Source of the DNA: Rhabdophis nuchalis
Taxonomy: Eukaryota; Chordata; Lepidosauria; Squamata; Natricidae
Length of the DNA: 64,000 nucleotides
NCBI GenBank assembly: GCA_039707465.1
Contig: CM077649.1
Location: forward strand, 11,344,501 to 11,408,500
Direction: 5' to 3'
The translations under genes were made by a program, and so were the position numbers. Below the pieces are notes generated by a model. The model did not search any database and was not told where the DNA came from. It was given only the letters and a program-made list of their open reading frames with translations. Positions 45,440-56,044 of the stretch are shown here, one piece after another (position 1 is the first letter of the stretch; each line of letters starts with the position of its first letter).

Positions 45440-46012
45440 TCTATCCATACATCCCTTAGACCAGGGGTCTGCAAAGTCGGCTCTTTTAAGACTGGTGGAC
45501 TTCAACTCCCAGAATTCCCCAGCCAATTACTGGCTGGCTGGGGAATTCTGGGAGTTGAAGTCCACCAGTCTTAAAAGAGCCGACTTTGCAGACCCCTGCC
45601 TTAGACCGATCCGCTCCCACAGAGAGGGCCTTCTCAGGGTGCCGTCGGCCGGACAATGCCGACTGACGACACCCAGGGGAAGAGCCTTCTCTGTGGCGGG
45701 CCCTGCCCTTTGGAACGACCTACCCCCTGAACTCCGGACCATCACCGACCTCCGCCTCTTCCGCCAGTGTTTAAAGACACATTTGTTTCATCTAGCCGGC
45801 CTAGCGTAACCTCCACAAATGACTATTTTAGATAGTTTTTAAATTTTGGGGGATTTTAATTTGGTTTTAGCGCAGGACGGTTATTAAATAAGTTTTTTAA
45901 ATTTTTTATCTGATTTTGTATGTATTTTTAAATTCCTGTGCGCCGCCCTGGGTCCTTTTGGAGAAAGGCGGGGTATAAATTTAATAAAATAAATAAAATA
46001 AAATAAATAAAT
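45440..46012 (+). mobile_element. L2-like LINE 3' end with hAT hairpin inside
   Basis: The L2 sequence CTATCCATACATCCCTTAGAC continues across the hairpin as CGATCCGCTCCCACAGAG. The ORF end (LWNDLPPELRTITDLRLFRQ, then FHLAGLA) stops at 45807, and the tail GCGCCGCCCTGGGTCC with AAATA repeats ends near 46012. Confidence 0.93.
45462..45598. mobile_element. hAT hairpin MITE, flavour C, in an L2 copy
   Basis: 137-bp palindrome with ends CAGGGGTCTGCAAAGTCGG and its complement. Target duplication CCTTAGAC at 45454-45461 and 45599-45606, exact. Confidence 0.96.
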
Positions 46013-46995
46013 GTTAAATTTAGATGCCTATACTGAAATTTTACTTTTTGGTTTTGTACTGATTCATCAGTGTCTCCCAGGGTCCTATTCTTATTCTTAT
46101 TAATTCTTATAATAATATTCTTATTCTTTAATATTCCAGTGTGTGACAGGGAGATTCAACAAAATATCTTACATTATAAAAATGGCATACAAATCATGAA
46201 TTGTGCAATGAAACCTGAACTTGGCTAATCTTCAGGACATTTAAACACATATCTTACCTAAGTAAGGTACTATTACCACTGACGTTCATCATGTCTACTC
46301 CACCTTCTAGTTGTGCCCAGATCAAAAGTTCTATTTCCTAGTGCAGAATCCTATTGAGAAATTCAAGCCATCTACTCTTCATTCAAGGTGATTTACAGAT
46401 AATATTCCAGCAGAAACATGAGCAGCAGAGCAAAGTTGATGACAAATTCTTACTCACACTCAAGCCATTTATATTTCCATGTAGAACTTGCCTGTGCTAA
46501 GACAAGCATCTTCTATTCACAATGCCGCTCTAATTTTAGAAGTAGCTTCTTATCGCTTCAAAGACCTTTGCTGTACTCTGCAAATCCGCAGCCAAAAAAC
46601 ACATAAAAACAATCACCACGAACTGGATAAACGTTTCACTAGTCCTGCATTCCTAAATGTGAAAAATGAATTACAAAATGTATTTTAATTTAGCCTACAA
46701 TAGATACTGAAAACTGCTTACGATGATTCCATAATTATATTTTAAAAAGCTTATATTTGCCAACGACAGTCTATCATTTGTATCAGTTTCAGATCTTCTG
46801 GGTTCATGTCAAATATGAGATACTTCAGAAGTGTCTTAACTTTAAAATTATCTGCCAGTTAAAACAATTACAGAGGAATGAGTTCTACCACTGATATGAA
46901 TGCTCCTTACCAATGTAGACTAGCTTCAATTTTTCCAATCTGTCATTCCAGAAGGGATGGAACTTTTAATTCCAGGATTTCCAATTAGCATGAGG
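46013..46995. other. AT-rich sequence, nothing recognised
   Basis: No gene or named repeat seen. Confidence 0.5.
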
Positions 46996-46999
46996 TAGG

Positions 47000-47787
47000 T
47001 ACCGTGTTTCCCCAAAAATACAACCTGTCCTGAAGCACAAGCCTTGCCACATTTTTTGAGTGGGCAAAAATATAAGCCCCCCCCCAAAAATAAGCCCCTG
47101 GACAACCCCCCCCCCCCGGCCAGGCAGAGCACCGCTCATTGATCTAACGGAATCCCAAAGGCGCCAAGCCATATGGCGCTCTGCCCGTCCCCCAGCTCCC
47201 ATGGCTTGGCACAATTTGTCTGGCAGCCTGCCCATAACCATAGAGCACACTCCCAGAGCGGCCGCTGCTGGAAGAATCGGAAGCCGAGTTCTGGAGTTTG
47301 GAAGCCGGAGAAAAAGTTTTGCTTGGAGCTCGGCAGCAATAGCGGCAGCACCCTGGTCCTGCAAGGAGAGCTGACCCAGGGCATGGTGAGGTTGGGAGGC
47401 ATGCGAGCTGGGGGTGGAACAGGTGCTCACGCAACCCCCCCCCTTCCAGCCGGGCAGAGCTCTGTGCACTGACCTAGGGAGTATCCCGAATGTGCCAAGC
47501 TGCGGGAGCTGGGGAGCGGGCAGAGCACGACATGGCTTGCTGCCTTAGGGATACTCCCTAGGTCAGTGAATGGTGCTCTGCCCGGCTCTTTGCCAGGTGG
47601 CTGCTCGTGAGCATGGCTGCTTCGCCCCTGAGGCTGTGCCCGGCTCTTCAGGAGCCCGCTCGCAAGGGAGCAGCCGCCCGGCAACCCCAAAACAATAAGT
47701 CCTCCCTGATAATAAGGCCCAAGCAACATTTGGGGGTGGGGGTCAAAAGAAAATAAGACCGTGTCGTATTTTCGGGGAAACACTGTA
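47000..47787. mobile_element. Inverted-repeat DNA element, GTGTTTCCCC ends
   Basis: The left end TACCGTGTTTCCCCAAAAAT pairs with the complement of the right end (ATTTTCGGGGAAACACTGTA). Internal GC-rich blocks are also repeated in inverted order (CTCATTGATCTAACGGAATC on the left, ATACTCCCTAGGTCAGTGAA on the right). 788 bp; TA-type target possible but class not settled. Overlapping open frames up to 167 codons are repeat-derived. Confidence 0.7.
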
Positions 47788-47944
47788 TTGTAATCCTAAC
47801 CCATTTGGAAGATACCGTAGCAGGTTGGGGAAAGCTGGTTTAACTGGTTTAGCATTAATTTGGAAGCAAGGAAGCCAAGTGTAATCCGTCAAGTTGTTTT
47901 TGTGTCCTGCTTCTTCTTTGTGCGCCCGAAACATCTCTCTAGCC

Positions 47945-48041
47945 CAGGGGTGGGCAAACTTTGCAACTTTAAGTCTCTGGCTGGAGAATTCTGGGAGCTG
48001 AAGTCCTTCAGACTTAAAGTTGCAAAGTTTGCCCACCCCTG
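47945..48041. mobile_element. hAT hairpin MITE, flavour D
   Basis: 97 bp with ends CAGGGGTGGGCAAAC and GTTTGCCCACCCCTG. The left arm is shortened. Target duplication CTCTAGCC at 47937-47944 and 48042-48049, exact. Confidence 0.95.
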
Positions 48042-48049
48042 CTCTAGCC

Positions 48050-48638
48050 ACAGTTGTGAAAAGGATGCTAGATTAGTTAGTTATTTGACCTGCAGTAGAA
48101 GGGGGTCTATTTATTCTGATCAAGAGAAAAAGTGCAAAGTACAATACAGTATTACTGTGGCTGGCTATGGTTGATTGAATTTAACTGAATGGGGTTACAC
48201 TAACTAAGCCAAACAAATTACACTTTTGATTAAACCTCAATCTCTTTGCAATTTGTTTTTAAAGGTGCATGTTTCCTACATTAGCTCTTAAAAGTCAGGC
48301 TTTATTCATAGCTATTACACTTCATTGTATATTCCTATTATCTTTTGTACTTTTATTTAACAATTAGTCAAATACAAAAGCTCATTGTGTGATCAAACTA
48401 ATTTGACAAAATGTTCTTAGGAAAACCAAATTCTATTTCACGGTAAGCCGCTCTTACCAAATCCCATAGTTGCCATAATAAAAACTCTCCATTCTGTGCT
48501 TCCTATGAATGCTAGCAAAAGAAATAGTCTAACAGCCAAAACATTGATGCATAATGGAAAGGTTATGAGTCAGAGATAGGAGAGATCGAGTGGAATGAAA
48601 TACTTTAGAAAAGACGACCAATGTGATTTTGACATGCA
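48050..48638. other. AT-rich sequence, nothing recognised
   Basis: No gene seen. Confidence 0.5.
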
Positions 48639-48646
48639 CTGGTTAC

Positions 48647-48818
48647 CAGGGGTGGGTTTCTGCAGGTTCGCACCTACTCGCGAGAACCGGTTGGTGAAAT
48701 TTAGAGAACCGGTGAGAGGGGGTTCCACCAGCGTACCTGGAAGTAAATCTGGCCCGCCGCTGCCAGTGACCCAACGGGAAGGAAAGGAAAGGAAGGAAGG
48801 AAGAAAGGAAAGAAAGGA

Positions 48819-48866
<48 letters not shown>

Positions 48867-49042
48867 ATTTATCATCACAATTGAGTCCAAAATTTTGGTT
48901 GCTAAGCAAGAGCATTGTTAAATGAGTTTCACCACATTTTAAAAGGTGGCCACTCCTACCCTGTCACATGACTGCCAAGCCACGCCCATAAAATAGGCCA
49001 CACCTACAGAGTAGGTTCTAAAAAATTTGAAACCCACCCCTG
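48647..49042. mobile_element. hAT-type element E with internal (AAGA)n, copy 2
   Basis: 396 bp, opposite in orientation to copy 1. Target duplication CTGGTTAC at 48639-48646 and 49043-49050, exact. The (GGAA)n/(AAGA)n tract at 48778-48867 is shorter than in copy 1; flanking element sequence is nearly identical. Confidence 0.95.
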
Positions 49043-49050
49043 CTGGTTAC

Positions 49051-49429
49051 CTGTACTCAACCATTGCCCATAGCCCCCAGAGCAGAATCTTGTCTTACCA
49101 CAGGCAGAGTGACCTAATTGATGGCACTTCTGTTGTTTCTCCCCACTCATACCAAAATTCCATCTTTGATGGCGTTGGGTGAAGGCTATGAGAATCAATG
49201 AGGTACCCCAGGAATTCCATCCTGGGCACTCCTTTTTTTACATGTTGACTGCTTAAGTTTGAGGCCAACCTGTTTAAAATGGGTTAGCACGGTGGGTAGT
49301 TTGCCAATTAACTCTGACTGGCTTTTATCAGAAATCAAGAGACTAAAATTGGAGGAGGCATTAAACTCCTCAGTCTTTGTTCAATGTTTATGTGAATTAT
49401 TGTTCAATAGAAATTTATTTTAAGGGAAA
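49051..49429. other. Unassigned sequence, likely Gypsy-adjacent or unique
   Basis: No gene seen. The CAATGCCATCAAAGATGGAA-like segment gives no recognisable protein. Confidence 0.35.
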
Positions 49430-49852
49430 AATATATATTAAGTTCGGAACGTTGAAACGCCACCCCCGGAACCCATCAGAGAAAATAAACAAGCAAAGGC
49501 AACAACGGAAAGAGGAGAGACGAGGAGGGAAAGGAAGAAAGGGTAAAGTAGAGAAAGTAAGGGTGGGGAATTAAGAGTAGGAGAGAAGGAGAGAGGAAAG
49601 AGAGGAGAAAAAGAGGAGAAAGGAGAGGAGGAAACAAGAAGGCAGAGAAGGGAGCTTGAGAAGATAGGAGTAAGGCTGTTGCAAAATAAGATGGAGACAC
49701 GGGGTGGCAAGAAAGTGATCCAAACTGTATCATACAGTATATATGTAAGAAATGTATAGATATTAATGATGAATAGATAAGTGTTAAATAGCATTTATAA
49801 GAATGTATATCAATGAATGATCTTGAAATGGGGAAAAATAAAAAAAAACTAT
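49430..49852 (+). mobile_element. Possible L1-type 3' UTR with poly(A) end
   Basis: A purine-rich GGAGA/AAAGG tract (49500-49670) and an A-rich end (AATAAAAAAAAACT at 49840) resemble the 3' UTR of L1 elements. No ORF2 end is attached, so the assignment is tentative. Confidence 0.4.
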
Positions 49853-49945
49853 TCTTCAAAAGAAATCAACACGTCATTGGAATAAAGGAGAACACCAGGG
49901 ATGCCTTGGAGCAAACGCTCCATTAGGCTGTGGAATATGCCAGGG

Positions 49946-50080
49946 CAGGGGTCTGCAAAGTCGGCTCTTTTAAGACTGGTGGACTTCAACTCCCAGAATT
50001 CCCCAGCCAGCTATGCTGGCTGGGGAACTCTGGGAGTTGAAGTCCACCAGTCTTAAAAGAGCCGACTTTGCAGACCCCTG
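49946..50080. mobile_element. hAT hairpin MITE, flavour C, in Gypsy RT
   Basis: 135-bp palindrome; target duplication TGCCAGGG at 49938-49945 and 50081-50088, exact. Confidence 0.96.
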
Positions 50081-50339
50081 TGCCAGGGGCTACGCTCACC
50101 CCGAATTGGAGGCAGCGGCATTTGAAAGCTCCCCGATGCGTGACAATTGTTTGTGCCACACCTGTGGCATCCTCAATGGGGAGTTGCTGGTACGCTTGTG
50201 CTAAATTTAACTTTGCGAAGACGGTACCCTGACCTAAAGAGTGCAACAGATGTTGGACCACCGGGACAGGGTAGGGGGTTAGCTTGTAAAGCTCTATTGA
50301 GGGTGCACTTTTAATCGGCACATATTCTAATAGAGCTAT

Positions 50340-50458
50340 CAGGTCTCCAACCTTTCCAACTTTAAGTCTGAAGGACTTCAGTTCCCAGCAAAGCTGGCTG
50401 GAGAATTCTGGGAGCTGAAGTCCTTCAGACTTAAAGTTGCAAAGGTTGGAGACCCCTG
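50340..50458. mobile_element. hAT hairpin MITE, flavour A, with unmatched flanks
   Basis: Arms CAGGTCTCCAACC and GGTTGGAGACCCCTG. Flanks AGAGCTAT and CTTTAAAG do not match. The left side is Gypsy and the right side belongs to the L1/hAT insert, so it sits at a rearranged junction. Confidence 0.88.
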
Positions 50459-50502
50459 CTTTAAAGGGACACTAATTTACCATTTTTAAATCAGCTGAAT
50501 TT

Positions 50503-50612
50503 TTTCATGCTTTTTTCACCCTATGAAGCCTTTGGAGCCTTGGGAGGGCGAAAAGAACCCCCACCCCCACCCCGCAAAGGCCCTCCAGAGGCTTCATGAA
50601 CTTCCCTGAAGT
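50503..50612. mobile_element. hAT fragment related to 32649
   Basis: Shares TCATGCTTTTTTCACCCT and GGAGGGCGAAAAGAACCCCC with the element at 32780-32860. No termini. Confidence 0.55.
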
Positions 50613-52545
50613 CTAGTGCCTGATAGAGTTTTGCGGGGAGTCCATCAGTACCTGGAGTTTTTTGGCATTTTTGTTGTCCTACAGTGTTCTCAATTTCCGC
50701 CAATGCTATATCTGCATTTAGAGCCTCTTTCTCACTAAAAGGTATCCTTGGAAGGTCTGACTTCCTCAAAAACTCTTTTATCTTCTCCTCAGGAACACTT
50801 TCTTTTCGATAGAGTCCTGTAAAGAACTCAGTCGCGATCCTTTCTTTCCCTTCTTTATCTCCTATCACTGCTCCCCTCTAATCCTCTAGTTCAGGGGTCC
50901 CCAACCTTTTTTGCACCAGGGACCGGTTTCATTTTAAAGAAAATTCCGCGGACCGGCCAGCGTAGAGGGGGAGCGGGGGGGGAGGGGGAACAGATGGAGC
51001 ATGTGCACGCGGGGAGGGGGTGAGTCGGCTCACTCGCCCCTCTAGGGCCCCCAATGGCACAAGCGGCCGCGCCTGCGCGCGCTCTGCCCAGGGGGCTGCT
51101 CCCTCCTCCTCCTCTCCGGCCCTGCGGCCCAGTTCCTATCAAGTCACGGACCAGCACCGGTCCACGGACCGGGGGTTGGGGACCCCTGCTCTAGTTGACC
51201 AATCCTCCTACTTTCCTTTTCTTTCTTTAATCTATAACTAAGCCATCTCCCTGGCTTATTAGCATATTCAAAGAAGTTTTGCCTTGCTATCCTAATTTGT
51301 CATGCTATTTTATCCTGGTCCAGAAGATTCAATTTGTGCCTCCATAGGTCCATCTGTTCCTTTCCCTTAGCCTCCTGTGGATTCATCTGCAATAACTTTT
51401 CTGTCCTAGCGAGCTGCTCCACAATTTCCCTCCTACCTTGTTCCTCCTTTCTACGTTTTGCTGCACTATGTTTTATTATCAGACCTCTCAAATAGACTTT
51501 GGCCGCATCCCAAACAATACATAGAGGCATCCCTTCTGTCCTGTTTTCCTGAAAGAAGTGTCCCATTTCATATTTAACTTTTTGTACAAAAGTTGTATCC
51601 TTTAAAGCTTCTAAATTCATCATCCATCTATTCCTCGCTCTCCTTTCTCCTCCCAACAGTAATAGCCACTGGATTGTGATCTGCCCAGTCATTTGTCAAA
51701 ATCATTGCCTCTTTCCCATGAGAAAGTAGCCCATCCGTCATCCATACCATGTCTAGCCTCGACCATGAATTATGCCTGGGGGAGTAGTAGGTGTATTGTT
51801 GAGAAACGGGGTTGAACTCACGCCAAACATCTCTTAGGCCAAATTCTTCCCACATCTCCCCACATACTTTGGGCAGGACCCTCTTGTCTGTAAGCTTTTT
51901 CCTTTTCAAGTCAATTTTCCCTGGTTTATAATCTTTAACCCTGTCTACTACCACATTAAAATCACCCAGAAAACATATCTGCTCATACTCCAGATCAAGA
52001 ATTTTCTGGTAAACTTTCCGGAAGAAGTTTCCCTGGTTACTATTAAGAGCATAGATATTTTTCAACATTTCTACCTCCAACATCAAAATTCTCCCAGGGC
52101 ATCCCACCCATAATTGTTTAGGGCATAAATACTCTTTGACATATATTGCTATTCCCTTCTTTTTTTCATCAGCAGTTGCTACAAACAACTTCCCAAGTTT
52201 AGAGCAATTCAACAAGCTAGCTTGACCCTTCTTAATGTCAGTCTCCTGTATACATAATACATCAGCATTACACTCCCTTAATCTAGCTAACATTTTTTCC
52301 CTCTTAACTGGAGCATTAAGGCCATTCACTTCAACGTTAAAGAGTTTCACCCCTTGACACATCTTTACTTACGTAGGGCTTGAGATTTGGTAGTCTGTCT
52401 AGTTACCCTCTTATATTCCTCCACTCTTCCACTCTCCCCCCTCCCCCCAAGCCTCCCCCGCCTCTGACTTCCGCCTTCCGCCTCTCCTTCACCCTCATGA
52501 TCGCTAGTTCCAAAAAATTTTTCATAAAAATCTTGTGCATAGGTG
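50613..52545 (-). pseudogene. L1-type ORF2 (endonuclease and RT start), minus strand
   Basis: ORF2 nicks the target and primes reverse transcription. The endonuclease frame 52362-51628 is open for 244 codons. It keeps the APE-type residues: NGLN (N14 equivalent), CIQET (Glu), IYALN (Tyr), GDFN (Asp and Asn), RLDMV (Asp) and ADHNPV (Asp-His); the Ser before that Asp is Ala. The linker frame 51692-51300 follows after one frameshift (NRWMMNLEALKDTTFVQKVK, LCIVWDAAKVYLRGLII). After a hAT insertion at 50892-51188, the RT start is read at 50868-50620 (ATEFFTGLYRKESVPEEKIK, KTPGTDGLPAKLYQALDF). An ORF1-like C-terminus (TRQTTKSQALRK, stop) lies just upstream at 52380-52540. The RT palm and 3' end are missing. 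Confidence 0.93.
50892..51188. mobile_element. hAT (Buster-type) nonautonomous element in L1 ORF2
   Basis: 297 bp with ends CAGGGGTCCCCAACC and GGTTGGGGACCCCTG. Subterminal GGGACCGG and CGGACCGG blocks occur in inverted order at both ends. Target duplication CTCTAGTT at 50884-50891 and 51189-51196, exact, with central TA as expected for Buster-type hATs. Confidence 0.96.
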
Positions 52546-53602
52546 TTTCCCATCTTGCATGGTCAACTGGTTCGAAGATGCCCTGGGATATTAATTTATC
52601 CAATTCAACATCCACTTTTGGACAGAATGCAAGGGGCACCTTTCTAGGTTTAAGGCAGATTGGAGTGACCTGAGGGTCCAAATTAAAAGAGGATTAAATT
52701 TAGCTAAGGTGTTATTGAAGACCTCCGTGAATTCCTTGGTCAGGGCATTGAAGTCATCAGAGGTAGTGGAATGGATGCTGGATATGGCGAGTCCCAGTGC
52801 CTCAAACCAGCCCAACCCCAGTAAGCTTGGAAGGGTGCCATTCACAATTATTAGTTGAAGCTGACCATTAAAGTTAGTGCTTTCAACTCTGAATCTGCCA
52901 CTTCCCACAATTGGAATGGCATTTCCCTGATAGTCTCGGAGCCTAAAGTTGCAGTGAGTTAGGCAGTTTTTTTTTTGAAACAGTGGGCACCAGCCGTTTG
53001 AGGGTGCTCCAGGAGACTATGGATTTAGAGAAGCCCATGTCCACTTCCATCCGGCACGATGCTCATTCTATTTTGACACTGAGGTAAATTTTATTGTTGG
53101 AGACTTCGGTGGCTTGGGTAACAGCTACCTCAGGGTGATATTGGTTGCGTGAGATAGTGAAACAATCTTCTTTGGCTCTTGTTGGTCTCCTTGTTGACTG
53201 ATTGGCATATGGAGTTTCTTGTGGTTGGTCAGCGGCTGGCAAGAGGCTTGGCACACTTTGGCCCGATGACTTTTCTTGCCGACAAATAGCTGTTTTACAT
53301 TTTCAGGTGGCTCAGGAGTGGTTCCTGCCACAATCTGCACAAATATACACCTTTTCTGGTGTATATTTCCTTCCCGGGGCTGCCTTGAGATGACTCACAT
53401 TGTCCTCGTCATCCATTGTCTCATCTAGGTCAACTTCGCTGTGGTGCTATAGTTTAGTTTGGTTCTGGCCAATAAACGGCAGTGCAAGCGCATGTCCTCA
53501 CACCACAGACTAGTTGGTCCAGGAGGACATCTTCTAAATCTCGGAACTCACAGTAGAGTGTGGCTGTCCTGAGGGAAGCCACATATTGGTTGATTTCATT
53601 GA

Positions 53603-53719
53603 ATAAGTTTTTTTAAATTTTATATGGTTTTTATATGTATTTTTAATTTTCCTGTGCGCCGCCCTGAGTCCGTTTGGAGAAGGGCGGGGTATAAATTGAA
53701 TAAATGAAATGAAATGATA
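53603..53719 (+). mobile_element. L2-like 3' tail in Gypsy gag
   Basis: About 115 bp: TTTTCCTGTGCGCCGCCCTG, AGAAGGGCGGGGTATAAAT and AAATGAAATG end. It splits the gag reading between FRQRTQKEGESI and NQYVASLRT. Confidence 0.88.
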
Positions 53720-54161
53720 GACTCTCCCTCCTTCTGGGTCCTCTGACGGAATGCGTGCTGCTGGGTGATGCACAATGGAGCTGGCGCATAGTGGTTTTTT
53801 AGCCTTTCAAGTAGCATCCACCAGGGCACAGTATGGACTGGCTGAGGGGCAGCTAAAGTCCTAGGCGTCCCAAACATTTCATAGCTTCGGGAACTTAAAA
53901 AATAAGCTTGCTTCTGACCGCAGTCTAGTCATTTGCCTCACGGAAACACTCGAAATGCTCCAGGTATACATCCCAGGTCTCGGTTGGCAGACTAAAAACT
54001 GCAAATGTGGCTAGCGTAGCCATTGTTAAAAGGACAGGCGGCTTAGGAGATTGCCTCATAAATGATGTACTGTCGGTAGTGACTGAAAGGCAGCATTCGG
54101 CTCTATGCGCCTCAGCTCTGGCCGGTGACTTCACTTATCCTGTTACCTCAGCCCTGGGATC

Positions 54162-54178
54162 CCATTCTTTGGCACCAG
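54162..54178 (-). promoter_or_regulatory. Gypsy primer-binding site
   Basis: On the minus strand TGGTGCCAAAGAATGGG starts a few bases inside the LTR end. It begins TGG as required to pair with a tRNA 3' CCA; the tRNA was not identified. Confidence 0.65.
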
Positions 54179-54183
54179 TGCTC

Positions 54184-54422
54184 TGTAGGGAGAACCAGGT
54201 GGGCAAGGACTGAGGCCAGACAGGTTATTTAATAACAATAGCCTTTATTTTGCTAACAGCTAACAGCAATATGTGAGGCAACTCCGGAACTGGCAACAGG
54301 GAACTTTCCATCTGACAGTTCTTTAGATAGCAGCTATCAAACGGGGCGGCCAATCACAAGGCTTCATTCTCCCAGGTAAATAAGAGGTAAATTGCTCCTC
54401 TCAAATCACTTTTACTGTTACA
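54184..54422 (-). mobile_element. Gypsy 5' LTR, minus strand
   Basis: 239 bp, minus strand TGTAACAGTAAAAG to TTCTCCCTACA, so TG...CA ends. Contains AATAAAGGCTATTG as poly(A) signal in the expected place. No TATA box is obvious. Confidence 0.8.
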
Positions 54423-55241
54423 GAATCGCTTCCCCCCCCCCCCCCCCCCAATCCCTTACATACAGTACATTCAGAATCTGCCTTCTGGTAACTTAAATCC
54501 ATTACTTTGTGCCCTTTGCTCAAGAATGATAAGAAAACAGCTCCTGACCTTCTGTGTGATCTACTTTCAGTATTTGAAGTGCTATCATATTCCCTTTAGC
54601 TATCTTGATGTTACGGATGTCTTTTTTTGGACTTTTAAGTATCAAGTTCTTATGGGCATTGTGAATATGTAGAATTCTCCTCTACCAAGATCCCTGAGAG
54701 GGTTAAAGTTCTCATGTCCAGAAGCTCTATACATTTATAGTTCATATTCATAGTTCATATCAAAATGCAGGCACTAGAAAAACATTTCTTTGCAGAGTGT
54801 AACTGGAAAATTAAACAGCTTATTCACATGGTCAATTCACTGAATATATGAAGGAACAAATGTTTGGAGCTGCCCCATTTTGATTTCTGCATCACAGTAT
54901 GAAATGCAGCTTACACTTGTTTAAACCTATGTATCTGTGTAGACAGCAAACAAAACCAAGTTTTGTTAGTTGATAAGGTTGCTGACTAGTAAGCCTACGA
55001 TTGTGTTCATACCAATTAGTAGCGGAAAGAACGGAAAAAGCCACCTGTCAGCCTCCGCTTTACTGCTTGCTTCGGCTGCCATTGAAACGGGGAAGGAGGG
55101 GCTGTGGGTAATGGGCATTGAATATTGCAGGAGGTTATTGTTAGAAGCAGACCTGACACCACCACCCCTCCATACTGATTCAGTTACTGATGATGTTGCA
55201 CTAACCTCCAAACCTAGGAGTCAAGTCTATTGAGTAGAACA
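54423..55241. other. Poly(C) tract and unassigned sequence
   Basis: (C)n at 54432-54449, then AT-rich sequence. An 87-codon frame at 54970-55233 has no recognised domain and no splice support. Confidence 0.45.
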
Positions 55242-55249
55242 GTGGTAGT

Positions 55250-55465
55250 CAATCTGGTCCCTACCGCCCCCTAGTGGGCGTTCCAGCTTTCATGGTGGGC
55301 GGTAGGGGTTTTGTCCCATACTGAAGCACTTTCCTTTTTTTAATTTGATTGATTTCCCTACTTTATAAATCACCATTACTGTGGAACCGGTTGGCGGTTA
55401 GAAAATTTTTCTACTAACTGAGATACAAAAGTGGGTGGTAGGTATAAAAAGGTTGACTACCCCTG
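55250..55465. mobile_element. hAT-type nonautonomous element, CAGTGGTAGTC ends
   Basis: 216 bp with ends CAGTGGTAGTCAATCT and AGGTTGACTACCCCTG. Subterminal CCTACCGCCC and GTGGGTGGTAGG blocks are inverted. Target duplication GAGTAGAA at 55242-55249 and 55466-55473, exact. Confidence 0.96.
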
Positions 55466-55515
55466 GAGTAGAATAAAATTTGTGAATGTTAATTGGGTCA
55501 AATAAACCACTAGAG

Positions 55516-55635
55516 CAGAGGTTCCCAAACTTGGCAACTTTAAGACTTGTGGACTTCAACTCCCAGCAGTGCTGGTTGGAGAATTCTGTGAGTTGAAGTC
55601 CACAAGTCTTAAAGTTGCCAAGTTTGGGAGCCTCT
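55516..55635. mobile_element. hAT hairpin MITE, flavour B
   Basis: 120 bp; target duplication CACTAGAG at 55508-55515 and 55636-55643, exact. Confidence 0.96.
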
Positions 55636-55643
55636 GCACTAGA

Positions 55644-56044
55644 GGATACATTACAATGTTGGCTGCTATATACACCATACAAAACTAATGTTTAATATGG
55701 CTTATTGATTCATTGCACTATCATAATGCAATTGTGTGTACTTATCGCTATCAATTTAAACCACAACATGAATACCATTTCAATGGCCTCAGTACTTCTA
55801 TTTTTTATTCTTAACCCTGAAAATAGAGTAGGTACCATCAAGTTTGTGTCAAATCTAAAAACAGCATGTAACTGTAACAAATAAGTAAAGTGACCAATAT
55901 AAACCTACAAGATTCATAAACTTTCAAATCTTGGAGGGAGGGGGAAGTAAGTAAAAACTAGAAAGGAGAAGGCTGTTTGTCATGCTTTCAGACATTCACG
56001 GAGGGGCGTGCAAAACATTTAGGCAACAAAATTGAAATGCACAG
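55644..56044. other. AT-rich sequence, nothing recognised
   Basis: No gene seen. Confidence 0.45.

Larger units (their letters stand above)
49855..54140 (-). pseudogene. Ty3/Gypsy LTR retrotransposon, gag-pol remnant, minus strand
   Basis: Gag, protease and RT pieces of one Gypsy copy lie in order on the minus strand. Gag starts at 54023 (ATFAVFSLPTETWDVYLEHF), continues RLKNHYAPAPLCITQQHAF (about 53800) and, after an L2 insertion, VASLRTATLYCEFRDLEDVL (53590-53540). The protease end has LIIVNGTLPSLLGLGWFEA (about 52850). RT begins RKVPLAFCPKVDVELDKLIS and FEPVDHARWETP (52560), resumes at 50330 with SIRICAD and LGQGTVFAKLNLAQAYQQLP, and again at 49944 with MERLLQGIPGVLLYSND. The catalytic YxDD motif reads YSND, so the first Asp is lost. 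Several frameshifts exist. RNase H, integrase and the second LTR are not found. L1 (50613-52545), hairpins (49946, 50340) and an L2 tail (53603) interrupt it. Confidence 0.9.

Noticed and set aside
47136..47783. Several open frames of 88-167 codons
   Set aside because: All lie within the inverted-repeat DNA element 47000-47787 and overlap on both strands.
54970..55233. 87-codon frame as a gene
   Set aside because: Isolated, no recognised domain, no supporting signals.
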